Positions 1-8,978 are shown, numbered from the stretch's first letter. The stretch: 64,000 nt of DNA from Actinocatenispora sp963805605 (GCA_963805605.1 CAWDUX010000002.1:2046001-2110000), one strand, 5' to 3'. Notes: a model not told the origin generated them from the sequence alone. Made by a program: numbers and translations.

Positions 1-35
1 TGAAGAGTGCCGCGACGGAGGTGATCAAGCTGTGA
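1..35 (+). CDS. 3' end of an upstream cell-cycle gene (RodA/FtsW family by context)
   Basis: The third frame is open from the window edge and ends at a TGA at 33-35, giving a tail that reads KSAATEVIKL. Its stop overlaps the GTG start of pbpA, the usual translational coupling in this locus. In actinomycetes the gene directly upstream of pbpA is normally rodA/ftsW, a SEDS glycan polymerase. The identity is inferred from gene order, since 10 residues carry no family signal. Confidence 0.45.
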   Translation, partial: KSAATEVIKL

Positions 36-1507
36 ACACGCCCTTACGCCGGGTCTCGATCGCGGTGATGGTGCTGCTACTGGCCCTGGTCGCCAACCTG
101 AACTGGGTCCAGATGTTCGACGCCGCGAAATTCCGCGACAGCGGCTACAACCGGCGCAACCAGATCAAGCAGTACGAGATCCAGCGCGGCAGCATCATGG
201 CGGGCCGGGAGGCCATCGCGTACAGCCGGGACACCCACGGTGGCGAGCTGCGCTACCAGCGGATCTACCCCAAGGGCGAGGAGTACGCGGGCATCACCGG
301 CTACGCCTCGCTGCGGTACGGCAACGGCGGGCTCGAACGGTACGAGAACTCCATGCTCGGCGGCACGGACGACGCGCTGTTCGTACAGAACGTCTCCGAC
401 ACGGTGACCGGTAAGCACACGCCGGGCGCCAACGTACTGACCACCATCGACCCGAAGGTCCAGGATGCCGCCTGGCAGGGGTTGCGCAGCTCGCACCTGG
501 CCGGCGCCGCGGTCGCGATGGACCCGAAGACCGGCAAGATCCTGGCGATGGCCACCACCCCGACCTTCGACCCGACTCCACTCGCGGACCACGACACCGA
601 CACCGAGCAGAGCGCCTGGAAGAAGGACCGGCCGAACGATGTGACCAGCCCGCTGCTGAACAAGGCGGTCGGCGACGGTGGTGGCCCCTGGCCGCCCGGT
701 TCGACCATGAAGGTGGTGGTCTCGGCGGCCGCGCTGGAGCACGGATACTCGCCGCAGACCAACATTCCGGCCGGCCCGCAGTACCGGCCGGAGGACGGCG
801 GCAACCCGATCCACAACGACGTGCCGAGCATCTGCCCGCAGCCGCATGTCACCCTACTGGTTGCGCTACGTGACTCGTGCAACACTGGGTTCGCCCAACT
901 GGGTGTCAAGCTGGGCGCGAGCACGGTGGTGTCCAAGGCGGCGGCGTTCGGACTGAACAAGAAGATGACGATCCCCATGCTGGGACAGTCGGACGGCATG
1001 CCGGTCGCGAAGAGCGTGACCGGTGACCCGAGCGGCGCCTCCCAGCTGGCCCAGTCCTCGATCGGCCAGTTCAACGTGGCGCAGACGCCGCTGCAGGAGG
1101 CCATGATCGCCGGCGCGGTCGCCAACGACGGCACCGAGATGCAGCCGTACCTGGTGCAGGAGATCCAGGGCAGCGACTTCTCCACGCTGCGTACCGCGCA
1201 GGAGCACACCTTCGGCCACCCCATCGACGCGGAGACCGCGGGCAAGTTGCGCAGCATGATGAACGCGGTGGTCAACGGGGGTACCGGACGGCGTGCCCAG
1301 ATCTCCGGCGTCGAGGTGGGCGGCAAGACCGGTACCGCCGAGCACGGGACCGGCGCGCCGGAACACGGCTGGTTCATGGGATATGCCCGGGACAATGGCG
1401 ACCCGAAGGTGGCCGTGGGCGTGTTTCTGCAGAACGCCGGTGAAAGTGGCAGTGCCACAGCCACCCAGATCGGCGGCGACATCATGAAGGCGGTGTTGGG
1501 CAGATGA
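32..1507 (+). CDS. pbpA: Penicillin-binding protein PbpA (class B transpeptidase)
   Basis: A 491-residue class B PBP that would cross-link peptidoglycan at the outer face of the membrane, working with the SEDS polymerase encoded just upstream. An N-terminal membrane anchor spans about residues 9-30. The transpeptidase triad is visible as STMK near residue 224 (nucleophile Ser), SCN near 282 and KTG near 432. The start is GTG at 32, preceded by GGAGG, and it overlaps the upstream stop. It heads the conserved order pbpA-pknA-pknB, and PASTA kinases are known to act on cell-wall growth and division. The length is normal for the family. Confidence 0.95.
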   Translation: MNTPLRRVSIAVMVLLLALVANLNWVQMFDAAKFRDSGYNRRNQIKQYEIQRGSIMAGREAIAYSRDTHGGELRYQRIYPKGEEYAGITGYASLRYGNGGLERYENSMLGGTDDALFVQNVSDTVTGKHTPGANVLTTIDPKVQDAAWQGLRSSHLAGAAVAMDPKTGKILAMATTPTFDPTPLADHDTDTEQSAWKKDRPNDVTSPLLNKAVGDGGGPWPPGSTMKVVVSAAALEHGYSPQTNIPAGPQYRPEDGGNPIHNDVPSICPQPHVTLLVALRDSCNTGFAQLGVKLGASTVVSKAAAFGLNKKMTIPMLGQSDGMPVAKSVTGDPSGASQLAQSSIGQFNVAQTPLQEAMIAGAVANDGTEMQPYLVQEIQGSDFSTLRTAQEHTFGHPIDAETAGKLRSMMNAVVNGGTGRRAQISGVEVGGKTGTAEHGTGAPEHGWFMGYARDNGDPKVAVGVFLQNAGESGSATATQIGGDIMKAVLGR

Positions 1508-1613
1508 GCGACCGGACACAGCGACGGATCGGCGCGCTACCCCACACACCGCGCCGCTCGCCCGACGTCCGGCCCGTCTCCGGACCCGCGGCGACAATGA
1601 AGGGACTGTGCAG

Positions 1614-3281
1614 ATGCTGACGCCCGGGGGCACACTGGGCGGCCGCTACCGGCTGGATGAGCGGATCGCCACCGGCGGTATGGGCGACGTCTGGAAGGCC
1701 GAGGACACGGTCCTCGGTCGGGTCGTGGCGGTCAAGATCCTGCAGTCGGCCCTGTTGGACGAGCCCGGCTTCATCGAGCGGTTCCGCGCCGAGGCCCGGG
1801 TCATGGCCACCATCAACCATCCCGGCGTGGTCCGGGTCTACGACTACGGTGAGAGCGGTGTCGACGGCGGTGGGCGGGTCGCGTACCTGGTCATGGAGTA
1901 CGTCGAGGGCGAGGCGCTCTCCCACACGCTGAGCCGGGTCGGCCGACTCACCCCGGAACGCGCCATGAACCTGCTGGCACAGGCCGGTGAGGCGCTGGAG
2001 GCGGCGCACGAACACGGCATCGTGCACCGCGACGTGAAACCGGGCAACCTGCTCGTACGTCCGGACGGAAAGCTCGTACTGACCGACTTCGGCATCGCCC
2101 GCAGTGCGATGTCCGGTCAGCTGACGACGGCCGGCTCGATCCTCGGCACCGCTTCGTACGTGTCGCCGGAGCAGGCCACCGGCGCCGGCAACATCACCTC
2201 TGCCAGCGACGTCTACTCGCTGGGTGTAGTCGGCTACCAGTGCCTGTCCGGGCACCGCCCGTTCGAGGGCGAGAACCCGATCCAGGTCGCGATGAAGCAT
2301 GTACGCGACATTCCGCCGCCGCTGCCGGCCGACGTTCCCGCCGGCGTACGGGGCGTCATCGACCGGGCCATGTCCAAGGACGCGGCGCAGCGCTGGCCGA
2401 GTGCCTCGGCGATGGCGGAGGCGTCCCGGCGGGCCGCCTCCGGGCACCCGCCGACCTCGGCCTTCGGCACCTCGACCCGGATGTCGGGTCCGCAGCGTAC
2501 GTCGGTGCTGCCGGCCGGCGCGGCGGTAGCGCCCACCAGCGGTCCCGGCACCGGCAACTACCACCGCGGAGCGGCCGCCGTACCGTCGGCACCACCGTAC
2601 GGTGGCCGGCCGGCGCACGAGGGCTACACCACCCAGACACCGCCGCCCCGCAAGAGCAACGGCCTGATGGTCGCCGGTGTGGTGGTCGCGGTGATCGTGG
2701 TGCTGGCCGGGCTCGGTGGCATCGGGTACGCGATGTTCAGCGGCGGCAAGGACAACCCGGGCAAGGGTTCCCATCAGGCGGACAGCAGCGCGAGCCAGCA
2801 GTCGCAGTCGCAGTCGCAGAGCCAGAACGACGACACCAACAAGATCAACTTGCAGGACTACGCCGGCAAGCCGTACCGGGATGTCGCCAACGACCTGGAG
2901 AACCGCGGCGCGCGGGTGCGTCGGGCGGTCTGGCAGGGGAAGTCGAAGTGGCATCCCGGGCTGGTGGTGAAGGTCAAACTGCCGGAGGGACGCAATCCTC
3001 CGCAGCAGGGCGACGAGGCGGTCGTGTACGTCCAGCCGGGCAACGAGGGCAACGGGAACAACAACGGCAACGGCGGGGATCAGTTGCCGACCCTCCCCGG
3101 AGTCGGCGGCAAGAGCAAGACCCCTTCCGAGCCGCCGAGTACCGAACCGAGTCAGACGCCATCGTCGGACGGCGGCACATCGTCGCCAGGGGCCACCGGC
3201 GGCGTCAAGAGTCAGAGCTTCACCGGCGGATCCGGTACGCCACTGGGAATGGGCATGACCGCACCGGGAGCAGCGCGGTGA
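1614..3281 (+). CDS. pknA: Serine/threonine protein kinase PknA
   Basis: A membrane-anchored Hanks-type kinase of about 555 residues. The kinase domain occupies roughly residues 8-270, with a glycine loop (GGMGDVWKA), a catalytic HRDVKPGN near 138-145 and DFG. A Pro/Ala-rich linker and one membrane segment (about 350-373) follow. Outside lies a single PASTA-like domain (about 408-475), then a Gly/Asn and Ser/Thr/Pro-rich tail. I prefer ATG 1614 to GTG 1608 because the AAGGGA ribosome site at 1600-1605 is 8 nt from the ATG and only 2 nt from the GTG. M. tuberculosis PknA lacks PASTA repeats, so the external domain is a lineage feature. The stop overlaps the pknB start. Confidence 0.92.
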   Translation: MLTPGGTLGGRYRLDERIATGGMGDVWKAEDTVLGRVVAVKILQSALLDEPGFIERFRAEARVMATINHPGVVRVYDYGESGVDGGGRVAYLVMEYVEGEALSHTLSRVGRLTPERAMNLLAQAGEALEAAHEHGIVHRDVKPGNLLVRPDGKLVLTDFGIARSAMSGQLTTAGSILGTASYVSPEQATGAGNITSASDVYSLGVVGYQCLSGHRPFEGENPIQVAMKHVRDIPPPLPADVPAGVRGVIDRAMSKDAAQRWPSASAMAEASRRAASGHPPTSAFGTSTRMSGPQRTSVLPAGAAVAPTSGPGTGNYHRGAAAVPSAPPYGGRPAHEGYTTQTPPPRKSNGLMVAGVVVAVIVVLAGLGGIGYAMFSGGKDNPGKGSHQADSSASQQSQSQSQSQNDDTNKINLQDYAGKPYRDVANDLENRGARVRRAVWQGKSKWHPGLVVKVKLPEGRNPPQQGDEAVVYVQPGNEGNGNNNGNGGDQLPTLPGVGGKSKTPSEPPSTEPSQTPSSDGGTSSPGATGGVKSQSFTGGSGTPLGMGMTAPGAAR

Positions 3282-5056
3282 CCGATTCCGATCGGATCCT
3301 CGGCGGCCGCTATGAGGTGGGCGAACTGCTCGGCTACGGCGGCATGGCCGAGGTTCACCAGGGCCGTGACCTGCGGCTGGGACGCGACGTGGCGATCAAG
3401 ATGCTGCGTATCGACCTCGCCCGGGACGCGATCTTCCAGGCCCGGTTCCGGCGCGAGGCGCAGAACGCCGCGTCGCTGAACCACCCGGCCATCGTCGCGG
3501 TGTACGACACCGGCGAGGAGAAGGGCGCCGAAGGCGAAGCCCTGCCCTACATCGTGATGGAGTTCGTCAACGGGCAGACCCTCAAGGAGGTCCTCACCGA
3601 CGAGGGCCCGCTCGCCCCGCGACGCGCACTGGAGATCGTCGCGGACGTGTGCGGCGCGTTGGAGTTCAGCCACCGGCACGGCATCATCCACCGCGACATC
3701 AAACCGGGCAACATCATGTTGAACGGTGCCGGCCAGGTCAAGGTGATGGACTTCGGCATCGCCCGGGCAGTGGCGAGCACCACCGCGACGATGACGCAGA
3801 CCAGCGCGGTCATCGGCACTGCGCAGTACCTGTCGCCGGAGCAGGCCCGCGGCGAGACCGTCGACGCACGCAGCGACGTCTACGCCACCGGCTGCGTACT
3901 GTTCGAACTGATGACCGGAGCGCCGCCGTTCACCGGCGACAGTCCGGTCAGCGTCGCGTACCAGCACGTACGGGAAGATCCGAAACCACCGAGCGAGCGC
4001 AACGCCGACGTTCCGGCGGACGTCGACGCCGTGGTCCTCAAGGCGCTGGCGAAGAACCCGGCCAACCGGTACCAGAGCACCGCGGAGATGCGGGCCGACC
4101 TGCTCCGTGCGGCGAACGGCCGGCCGGTGCACGCCACCCCGGTGCTGTCCGCCGAGGAACGCACGATGGTGGCCGCCGGTGGTGCCGCCGTACCGGGCGG
4201 CGACCAGACCGGCTCCCAGCCCGCCGCCCGGGTCACCGACCCGGGCCGCCGGCGCCGCGCCATGTGGGTACTGGTCTCGCTGGCTCTGCTGGCCGTGCTC
4301 GCGGTGGGCGCCACCGCGGTCGGGCTCTACCTGGCCGGCAGTCAGACACCGAAGGCGCTGCTGCCGGACGTCACGGACAAGCCGAAGGACATCGCGGTCA
4401 AGACCATCCATGACGTCGGTTTCAAGGTGCACCTGGAGACCGCACAGTCCTCGGAGTCGAACAAGGGACGGATCGTCGAGCAGAATCCGCACGGCAACCA
4501 GCGGGTCGCGACGGACGCACTGATCACCCTGACCGTCGGTCAGGGGCCGAAGACGGTGAAGATCCCGAAGCTCGACGACGCCAGCAGCGAGCAGGCCGCC
4601 AGGAACATCCTGCAACAGGCCCATCTGAAGGGCCGGTTCGAGAACGTGGACAGCGCCAAACCGCAGGGCAGCGTGGTGGACAGCGATCCGAGGCAGGGTG
4701 CCACCGTCGTGGTCGGCAGTACGGTCACGGTGCGGCTGTCCAAGGGCAACCAGGGCATCGTGCCGTCGGTGGTGGGGCTCTTCCAGGATGACGCCACCCG
4801 CAGGCTGAAGGACGCCGGATTCAACGTACGCATCGAACCGGACAAGACCTCCGACGCCCAGCAGGGCAAGGTGGTCAGTCAGGATCCCGGCGGCAACAGA
4901 ACCGTACGGGCGCACAGCACCGTGACGATCGCCGTGGCGCAGGGGAAGTCACCTTCCCCGACACCGACCACGTCGACCAGTACGACGCCCACGCCGACAC
5001 CGACACCGTCGCACACCGGGTTCCCGATGCCGACGCCCACCCGCGGCGGCGGCTGA
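3278..5056 (+). CDS. pknB: PASTA-domain serine/threonine protein kinase PknB
   Basis: This kinase of about 592 residues senses muropeptide or lipid II outside the cell through PASTA repeats and phosphorylates growth and division targets inside. The kinase domain has GGMAEVHQG, HRDIKPGN (His about 138) and DFGIAR. A membrane helix lies near 329-351 and three PASTA repeats at about 355-420, 421-486 and 487-553. A Thr/Pro-rich tail ends the protein. The frame is open upstream to 2240, but GTG 3278 gives the proper N-terminus (MTDSDRILGGRYEVGELLG) and a GTGA overlap with the pknA stop. M. tuberculosis PknB has four repeats, so this copy is one shorter. Confidence 0.95.
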   Translation: MTDSDRILGGRYEVGELLGYGGMAEVHQGRDLRLGRDVAIKMLRIDLARDAIFQARFRREAQNAASLNHPAIVAVYDTGEEKGAEGEALPYIVMEFVNGQTLKEVLTDEGPLAPRRALEIVADVCGALEFSHRHGIIHRDIKPGNIMLNGAGQVKVMDFGIARAVASTTATMTQTSAVIGTAQYLSPEQARGETVDARSDVYATGCVLFELMTGAPPFTGDSPVSVAYQHVREDPKPPSERNADVPADVDAVVLKALAKNPANRYQSTAEMRADLLRAANGRPVHATPVLSAEERTMVAAGGAAVPGGDQTGSQPAARVTDPGRRRRAMWVLVSLALLAVLAVGATAVGLYLAGSQTPKALLPDVTDKPKDIAVKTIHDVGFKVHLETAQSSESNKGRIVEQNPHGNQRVATDALITLTVGQGPKTVKIPKLDDASSEQAARNILQQAHLKGRFENVDSAKPQGSVVDSDPRQGATVVVGSTVTVRLSKGNQGIVPSVVGLFQDDATRRLKDAGFNVRIEPDKTSDAQQGKVVSQDPGGNRTVRAHSTVTIAVAQGKSPSPTPTTSTSTTPTPTPTPSHTGFPMPTPTRGGG

Positions 5057-5064
5057 CGGGCGGT

Positions 5065-5092
5065 GCCCGTACGGCCGGAGGGTCGTACGGGC
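5065..5092. terminator. Hairpin between convergent pknB and pabA
   Basis: GCCCGTAC (5065-5072) pairs with GTACGGGC (5085-5092) across a 12-nt loop, just after the pknB stop. There is no T tract, as is usual for terminators in GC-rich actinomycetes. It is moderate in strength and could serve both converging genes. Confidence 0.5.
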
Positions 5093-5133
5093 CGCTGGTG
5101 CCGTCCGCGCGGGCGGTCCGGTGACCGGCGGGG

Positions 5134-5784
5134 TCAGCCGATCGCGGCCAGCCGGCGGCGCTCCACCTGGGCGGTGAGTTCCGGCGCCAGTTCCAGCGCC
5201 TCCGGGGCACCGCACCCGGCCAGCCAGTTCGCCAGGAGCCGGTGACCGCCCTGGGTGAGTACCGACTCGGGGTGGAACTGCACGCCCTCGACGGCGAGCT
5301 CCGCATGCCGGAGAGCCATCACGATCCCGGAGGCGGTGCGTCCGGTCACCTCGATCTCGGCCGGGAGAGTCCGCTCGTCCACGGTCAGCGAGTGGTATCG
5401 GGTGGCGGTGAACGGATCCGGCAGCCCCGCCAGCACCCCGGCGCCAGCGTGGTGCACCTCGCTGGTCTTGCCGTGCAGCAGTTCGGGTGCCCGTACGACG
5501 GTGGCCCCGTACGCGGCGGCGATGGCTTGGTGGCCGAGGCAGACCCCGAACAGCGGGGTCCGGCCGGCCAACGCCGTGACGAGCTCGATGCAGATGCCGG
5601 CCCGTTCCGGGGTGCCGGGGCCGGGTGACAGCAGCACCCCCGAGACGTCCAGGGCGATCGCCTCGGCGACGGTCAGCTCGTCGTTGCGGCGCACCACGCA
5701 CTCGATGTCGAGCTGGCCCAGGTATTGCACGAGGTTGAAAACGAACGAGTCGTAGTTGTCCACGACCAGTACCCGGGTACCCAT
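5134..5784 (-). CDS. pabA: Glutamine amidotransferase of aminodeoxychorismate/anthranilate synthase (component II)
   Basis: This 216-residue class I glutamine amidotransferase would release ammonia from glutamine for the chorismate-converting subunit in folate or tryptophan synthesis. The N-terminus (VLVVDNYDSFVFNLVQYLG) is diagnostic. The nucleophile Cys lies in GVCLGHQA and the His-Glu pair in FHPES. It is convergent with pknB, its usual place in actinobacterial oriC regions, where it is mostly annotated pabA (trpG in mycobacteria). No component I gene is present, so the partner, and thus pabA versus trpG, stays open. Confidence 0.9.
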   Translation of the reverse strand: MGTRVLVVDNYDSFVFNLVQYLGQLDIECVVRRNDELTVAEAIALDVSGVLLSPGPGTPERAGICIELVTALAGRTPLFGVCLGHQAIAAAYGATVVRAPELLHGKTSEVHHAGAGVLAGLPDPFTATRYHSLTVDERTLPAEIEVTGRTASGIVMALRHAELAVEGVQFHPESVLTQGGHRLLANWLAGCGAPEALELAPELTAQVERRRLAAIG

Positions 5785-5838
5785 GCTGCCGAGTTTAGTG
5801 CTGTGATCGGCACGGTCGGCGGACGGCGCCGGTGCCGC

Positions 5839-6087
5839 TCAGTTTCCGGGCAGATCGTTGCCTGAGCTCGGTCGGATCGTCGGACTCGCGGGTGTGGACG
5901 TCGGGGGGCTGGGCTGGTGCTGGCCCGATGGCGCGGTCACCTGTACGTCGTTGAACGGCAGGATCGGATCCACCGCCGGAAACACCACATACCAGAGAAG
6001 TGCGCAGATCCCGCCGATCAGGATCAGTGAACCGATGAGCCTGCCCGGCAGCCCGAAGGGCAGCCTGCGCCAGATCCAGCCGTACAC
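5839..6087 (-). CDS. Small single-pass membrane protein downstream of the sortase
   Basis: An 82-residue protein starting at GTG 6087 with GGAGGG 7 nt upstream, only 2 nt after the sortase stop codon. It has a basic N-terminus (VYGWIWRRLPFGLPGR), one hydrophobic helix (about residues 15-38) and a Pro/Ser/Thr-rich C-terminal half likely outside the membrane. The tight spacing says it is co-translated with the class E sortase. The function is unknown; a sortase accessory role is only an inference from position. Confidence 0.75.
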   Translation of the reverse strand: MYGWIWRRLPFGLPGRLIGSLILIGGICALLWYVVFPAVDPILPFNDVQVTAPSGQHQPSPPTSTPASPTIRPSSGNDLPGN

Positions 6088-6089
6088 CG

Positions 6090-6851
6090 CTAGCCCTCCA
6101 GCTCTTTCGGTCTGCCATCCCGGGTGGGCTGCTGCCGGACGAGTTTGCCGTGGTAGATGAGCCGTTGGTAGTTGTCCCACCAGGGATTGCAGGTGGTCAT
6201 GGTGATCAGCGCTCTGGTCGGTGTGGTGCCCAGCGGCTGGCCCGGCACCGGATTGACCACATCCACCTGGGTCGGTACGACGATCTGCTGCTGGTAGATC
6301 CGGTAGATGAACCAGGTGGTCCTGGTCTGCACGATGATCGGGTCGTTGGTCCGCAGCAGGTTGAAGTTGCGCGGAAAGATGGCGTCCTCCCGGTGCCCGG
6401 CGACCGCGAAGTTGCCGATCTGGCCGGGCATGGCGCTGCCCGGGTAGTGGCCGGGCGCATTGCGGATGTCGTCCTGCGTCACGCCCTGTACGACGATCAG
6501 CTTCTTGCCGAAGCGGGGGATGTAGAGGCGGGCGAGCGCATGACCGGGCAGCGGCGGCGCGTCGTCGGCCTTCTTCGGCGGCGCCGCCCACGCCTGTTCC
6601 AGCTGCTGGCTGTACCGGTCCTGCTGTTTGTGGATGATCAGCTGCTTGCCCCACACCTCGTATCCGGCGAAGAGCAGTACGACGAGCCCGAAGGTGATGA
6701 GCAGTTCACCGAAGCCGCGGATGATCCGGCGTACCGGGCCGTCCTGGACGGGCGGTGCTCCGGTGGAGGGTCTGCGTCGGTGCGAGCGGTACTGGTCACG
6801 CAACGCAGGCATGACGACGGTCGGATCGTCGTCCGCGCGCCAATAGCTCAC
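6090..6851 (-). CDS. srtE: Class E sortase
   Basis: A 253-residue transpeptidase that would attach secreted proteins bearing an L(A/P)XTG-type signal to peptidoglycan. It has a cytosolic N-tail, a membrane segment (about 48-65) and the sortase barrel. The catalytic residues are all visible: His153 (AVAGHRED), Cys221 (TTCNPWW) and Arg230 (YQRLIYHG). The GTG start follows GGGGAGGTG. Class E sortases occupy this locus between pabA and crgA in many actinomycetes. A possible substrate with an LPVTG signal lies at 48091-50034, though class E enzymes usually prefer LAXTG. Confidence 0.92.
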   Translation of the reverse strand: MSYWRADDDPTVVMPALRDQYRSHRRRPSTGAPPVQDGPVRRIIRGFGELLITFGLVVLLFAGYEVWGKQLIIHKQQDRYSQQLEQAWAAPPKKADDAPPLPGHALARLYIPRFGKKLIVVQGVTQDDIRNAPGHYPGSAMPGQIGNFAVAGHREDAIFPRNFNLLRTNDPIIVQTRTTWFIYRIYQQQIVVPTQVDVVNPVPGQPLGTTPTRALITMTTCNPWWDNYQRLIYHGKLVRQQPTRDGRPKELEG

Positions 6852-6959
6852 GCCACCTCCCCGTAGGTCACTGTCTCGTGCACTATGACCAACGGCTCGG
6901 GAGCCGTGCCGGAGCGGGGTGGTCGGTGGGTCGTCCGGACTGTCGGCGGGCCCTGCTCA

Positions 6960-7760
6960 TCAGCGCGGTACCTGGGCAGCGGACAGCGCAACCGAACCGT
7001 GGTACGCCGGCAACTTCACGTCGGCTTCTCCCTTGACGTCGTAGCCGAGCCCCCAGTCGGCGACAGCGGCCCGGTACGCCCGGACCCCGGGCGAGGCGTC
7101 GAGTGCGGCTCGCATCCGGCTCTCGTCGCCGATGGCGACCACCCGGAACGGTGGCGAGAACACCTGACCGGACAGCAACAGGGTGTTGCCGACGCAGCGT
7201 ACCGCGCTGGTCGAAATCACCCGGACGTCCATGATCGTCATCGCTTCGGCGCCGCCGGCCCACAGCGCGTTCACCACGGCCTGGACGTCCTGTTGGTGGA
7301 CGACCACGTCGTCGGCGCTGGCCCCGGCGGGCAGGGCCCGGTCCGGGCGGCGCGGCGCGTCGTCCAGCACCACGCTCAGCCCGGGTCCGTGTACGGCGCT
7401 CAGTCCGGCGGCCGGCCGACTGCCCCGGTACCGGTTCTGCTGGCCACGGATCCGGGTGTCGGAGCGGCCCTGTCGGGTGGTGTCCGCGTCGACCTGCCCG
7501 CGCAGCCCCGCGGCCTGCCGCTCGGCCCGGCGCACATCCACCTGGCGCTGCCGGATAGCGTCACTGAGCTGTACCCGGCGGTCCTCCCGGAGCTGGGTGC
7601 CGCGGGCAGTTGTCGCGGTGGTCGCGAACAACAGCCCCGCAAGGAAGACCACAAGTGGCACGATAATGGACCAACCGCGTTGACGGCCGGCACGGCGGCG
7701 AGGCATCAGGAATCGGGACAGAAATCCCGGCTCCCGGTCTGGACTGTTCGTTTCCGGCAA
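6960..7760 (-). CDS. DUF881 membrane protein
   Basis: A 266-residue protein with a basic N-terminus, one membrane helix (about 30-50), a short coiled-coil segment and then the extracytoplasmic DUF881 fold (AVHGPGLSVVLDDAP, DVQAVVNALWAGGAEAMTI). The start is a TTG at 7760 immediately after AGGAGGAGG, so a rare start codon is used. DUF881 proteins lie next to crgA and sortase genes in actinomycetes and are thought to act at the divisome. The biochemical role is unknown. Confidence 0.88.
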   Translation of the reverse strand: MPETNSPDREPGFLSRFLMPRRRAGRQRGWSIIVPLVVFLAGLLFATTATTARGTQLREDRRVQLSDAIRQRQVDVRRAERQAAGLRGQVDADTTRQGRSDTRIRGQQNRYRGSRPAAGLSAVHGPGLSVVLDDAPRRPDRALPAGASADDVVVHQQDVQAVVNALWAGGAEAMTIMDVRVISTSAVRCVGNTLLLSGQVFSPPFRVVAIGDESRMRAALDASPGVRAYRAAVADWGLGYDVKGEADVKLPAYHGSVALSAAQVPR

Positions 7761-7825
7761 GCCTCCTCCTTGCGGTCTGCGCGGCCTTGACTACGCTAGC
7801 TTCCGGACCCCTGTCAGGAGAGACC

Positions 7826-8095
7826 GTGCCCAAGTCCCGAGTACGTACCAAGAAGGTTTACACCGCACCGGCGGAGCTGCGCCCGCAGGAGCGCTCCGCT
7901 GCGGCGAAGAAGAAACCCAGTCCGACCTGGGTGCCAGTGACCGCGCTCACACTGATCGTGGTCGGCATCGGGTGGCTGGTGACGTTCTATCTGTCCAGCG
8001 GCCTCTACCCGGTCGCCCCGTGGGGCTACTGGAACCTGGCCGTGGGCTTCAGCGCGCTGGTTGCCAGCCTCCTGGTGCTGTCCCGCTGGCGCTGA
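7826..8095 (+). CDS. crgA: Cell division protein CrgA
   Basis: An 89-residue protein that starts with PKSRVRTKKVYTAP and has two membrane helices (about 33-53 and 64-83), the classic CrgA layout. CrgA inhibits or coordinates FtsZ-ring and septal wall synthesis in actinomycetes and binds FtsZ and PBPs. GTG 7826 is chosen over the upstream start at 7787 because CAGGAGAG lies just ahead of it and family members begin there. It is divergent from the DUF881 gene with only 65 bp between them. Confidence 0.93.
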   Translation: MPKSRVRTKKVYTAPAELRPQERSAAAKKKPSPTWVPVTALTLIVVGIGWLVTFYLSSGLYPVAPWGYWNLAVGFSALVASLLVLSRWR

Positions 8096-8214
8096 GCGTC
8101 GGCCTCCCGCTGTTGCGCCGCGGACCTGTGGGTCCGCGGCGAACTGGTCTGCGGCGAGCTGCGATTCTGGGCACTCGTCGCGTCCGGATGTCGTGGTGAC
8201 GTTCTGGTCGAGGG

Positions 8215-8249
8215 TTATCCCCAAGGGTTATCCACACTGTGGATAACCC
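8215..8249. promoter_or_regulatory. DnaA-box palindrome downstream of crgA
   Basis: Two perfect DnaA boxes face each other: TTATCCACA (8228-8236) and TGTGGATAA (8238-8246), one base apart. They lie inside a palindrome with 12-bp arms (8225-8236 and 8238-8249). A near-box TTATCCCCA lies at 8215-8223. It could bind DnaA, or fold as the crgA terminator. Both readings are inference. Confidence 0.6.
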
Positions 8250-8679
8250 TCTTGGTACGCCGAGTCGCGCCGGGCAAGCGCTTTCCGGATCGCCTCCGAA
8301 CACGGCACCGGGGGCCTGCGTGATCGTCACCGGACGCCCGTTGTGACCGGCGCAGACCGGACGACGTACGGGCAACTCTCTTGCATGATCTACGTCACAC
8401 ACAGTTCGGACATGCCCACCGTACGGCCCCGTCAGCACCGGTCGTACCGGCAGCATCACGCCGCTGGGATGATGGCACCCGCAGGTATCCGAGCGGACAG
8501 GCTCGTCGCGGATGGACGTACCGGTCGGTGGTCTCTACCGTCGGAAGCCGGGAGCTACGGTCTCGTCGCTGACTGTCCGGAAGCCGGAACTGCCGAACCA
8601 GCGAACAGCAGAACCGGCCGACCGACCTACGATCGCGCCACCGGTTCCTGACTGGAACGAAAGACGGAGGGAATGACCT
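8250..8679. other. Non-coding stretch between crgA and the DUF397 gene
   Basis: Apart from the DnaA-box palindrome at its left end I see no gene here. The open frames have no family features and no convincing ribosome sites. The last 100 bp probably carry the promoter of the DUF397 gene. Confidence 0.5.
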
Positions 8680-8922
8680 GTGACCGCTGCTGAGCAGTCT
8701 CAGAAGAAGGAATGCCCGGACCTCACCGACGCGGTGTGGCGCGGCAGCGACGTGGAGACCCCGAAGGGCGGTGGCCGGATCGAGGTCGCGTTCGTCGAGG
8801 ACAAGATCTGCATGCGCAACGGAGAGGACCCGGACAGTCCGGTACTGGTCTTCACCAAGGACGAGTGGGACGCGTTCGTCGGGGGCGCCAAGGACGGCGA
8901 GTTCGACCTACCGATGAGCTGA
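8680..8922 (+). CDS. DUF397 domain protein (divergent, stand-alone)
   Basis: An 80-residue protein ending in the DUF397 signature (PDSPVLVFTKDEWDAFVGGAKDGEFDLP). The usual WRKS opening is altered to VWRGSDVETPKGGG. GTG 8680 has GGAGGGA 6 nt upstream. DUF397 proteins are small actinomycete proteins normally paired with an XRE/DUF5753 regulator, as at 37-39.5 kb here, but no such regulator is adjacent to this copy. Its place beside crgA suggests a conserved core role; the function is unknown. Confidence 0.85.
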   Translation: MTAAEQSQKKECPDLTDAVWRGSDVETPKGGGRIEVAFVEDKICMRNGEDPDSPVLVFTKDEWDAFVGGAKDGEFDLPMS

Positions 8923-8940
8923 CCCCAGGTCCAAATCCAG

Positions 8941-8970
8941 GTCCGGGCCGGTGGCGTCACCGGCCCGGAC
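8941..8970. terminator. Bidirectional hairpin terminator
   Basis: A perfect 13-bp stem (8941-8953 with 8958-8970) with a GCGT loop lies between the convergent DUF397 and thiolase genes. Confidence 0.8.
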
Positions 8971-8978
8971 GCGCAGGG

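Noticed and set aside
2240..3277. Upstream extension of the pknB frame inside pknA
   Set aside because: It is out of frame with pknA coding and lacks motifs; GTG 3278 gives the family N-terminus.
8343..8651. 102-codon frame between crgA and DUF397
   Set aside because: No ribosome site, no family features and mixed codon use.
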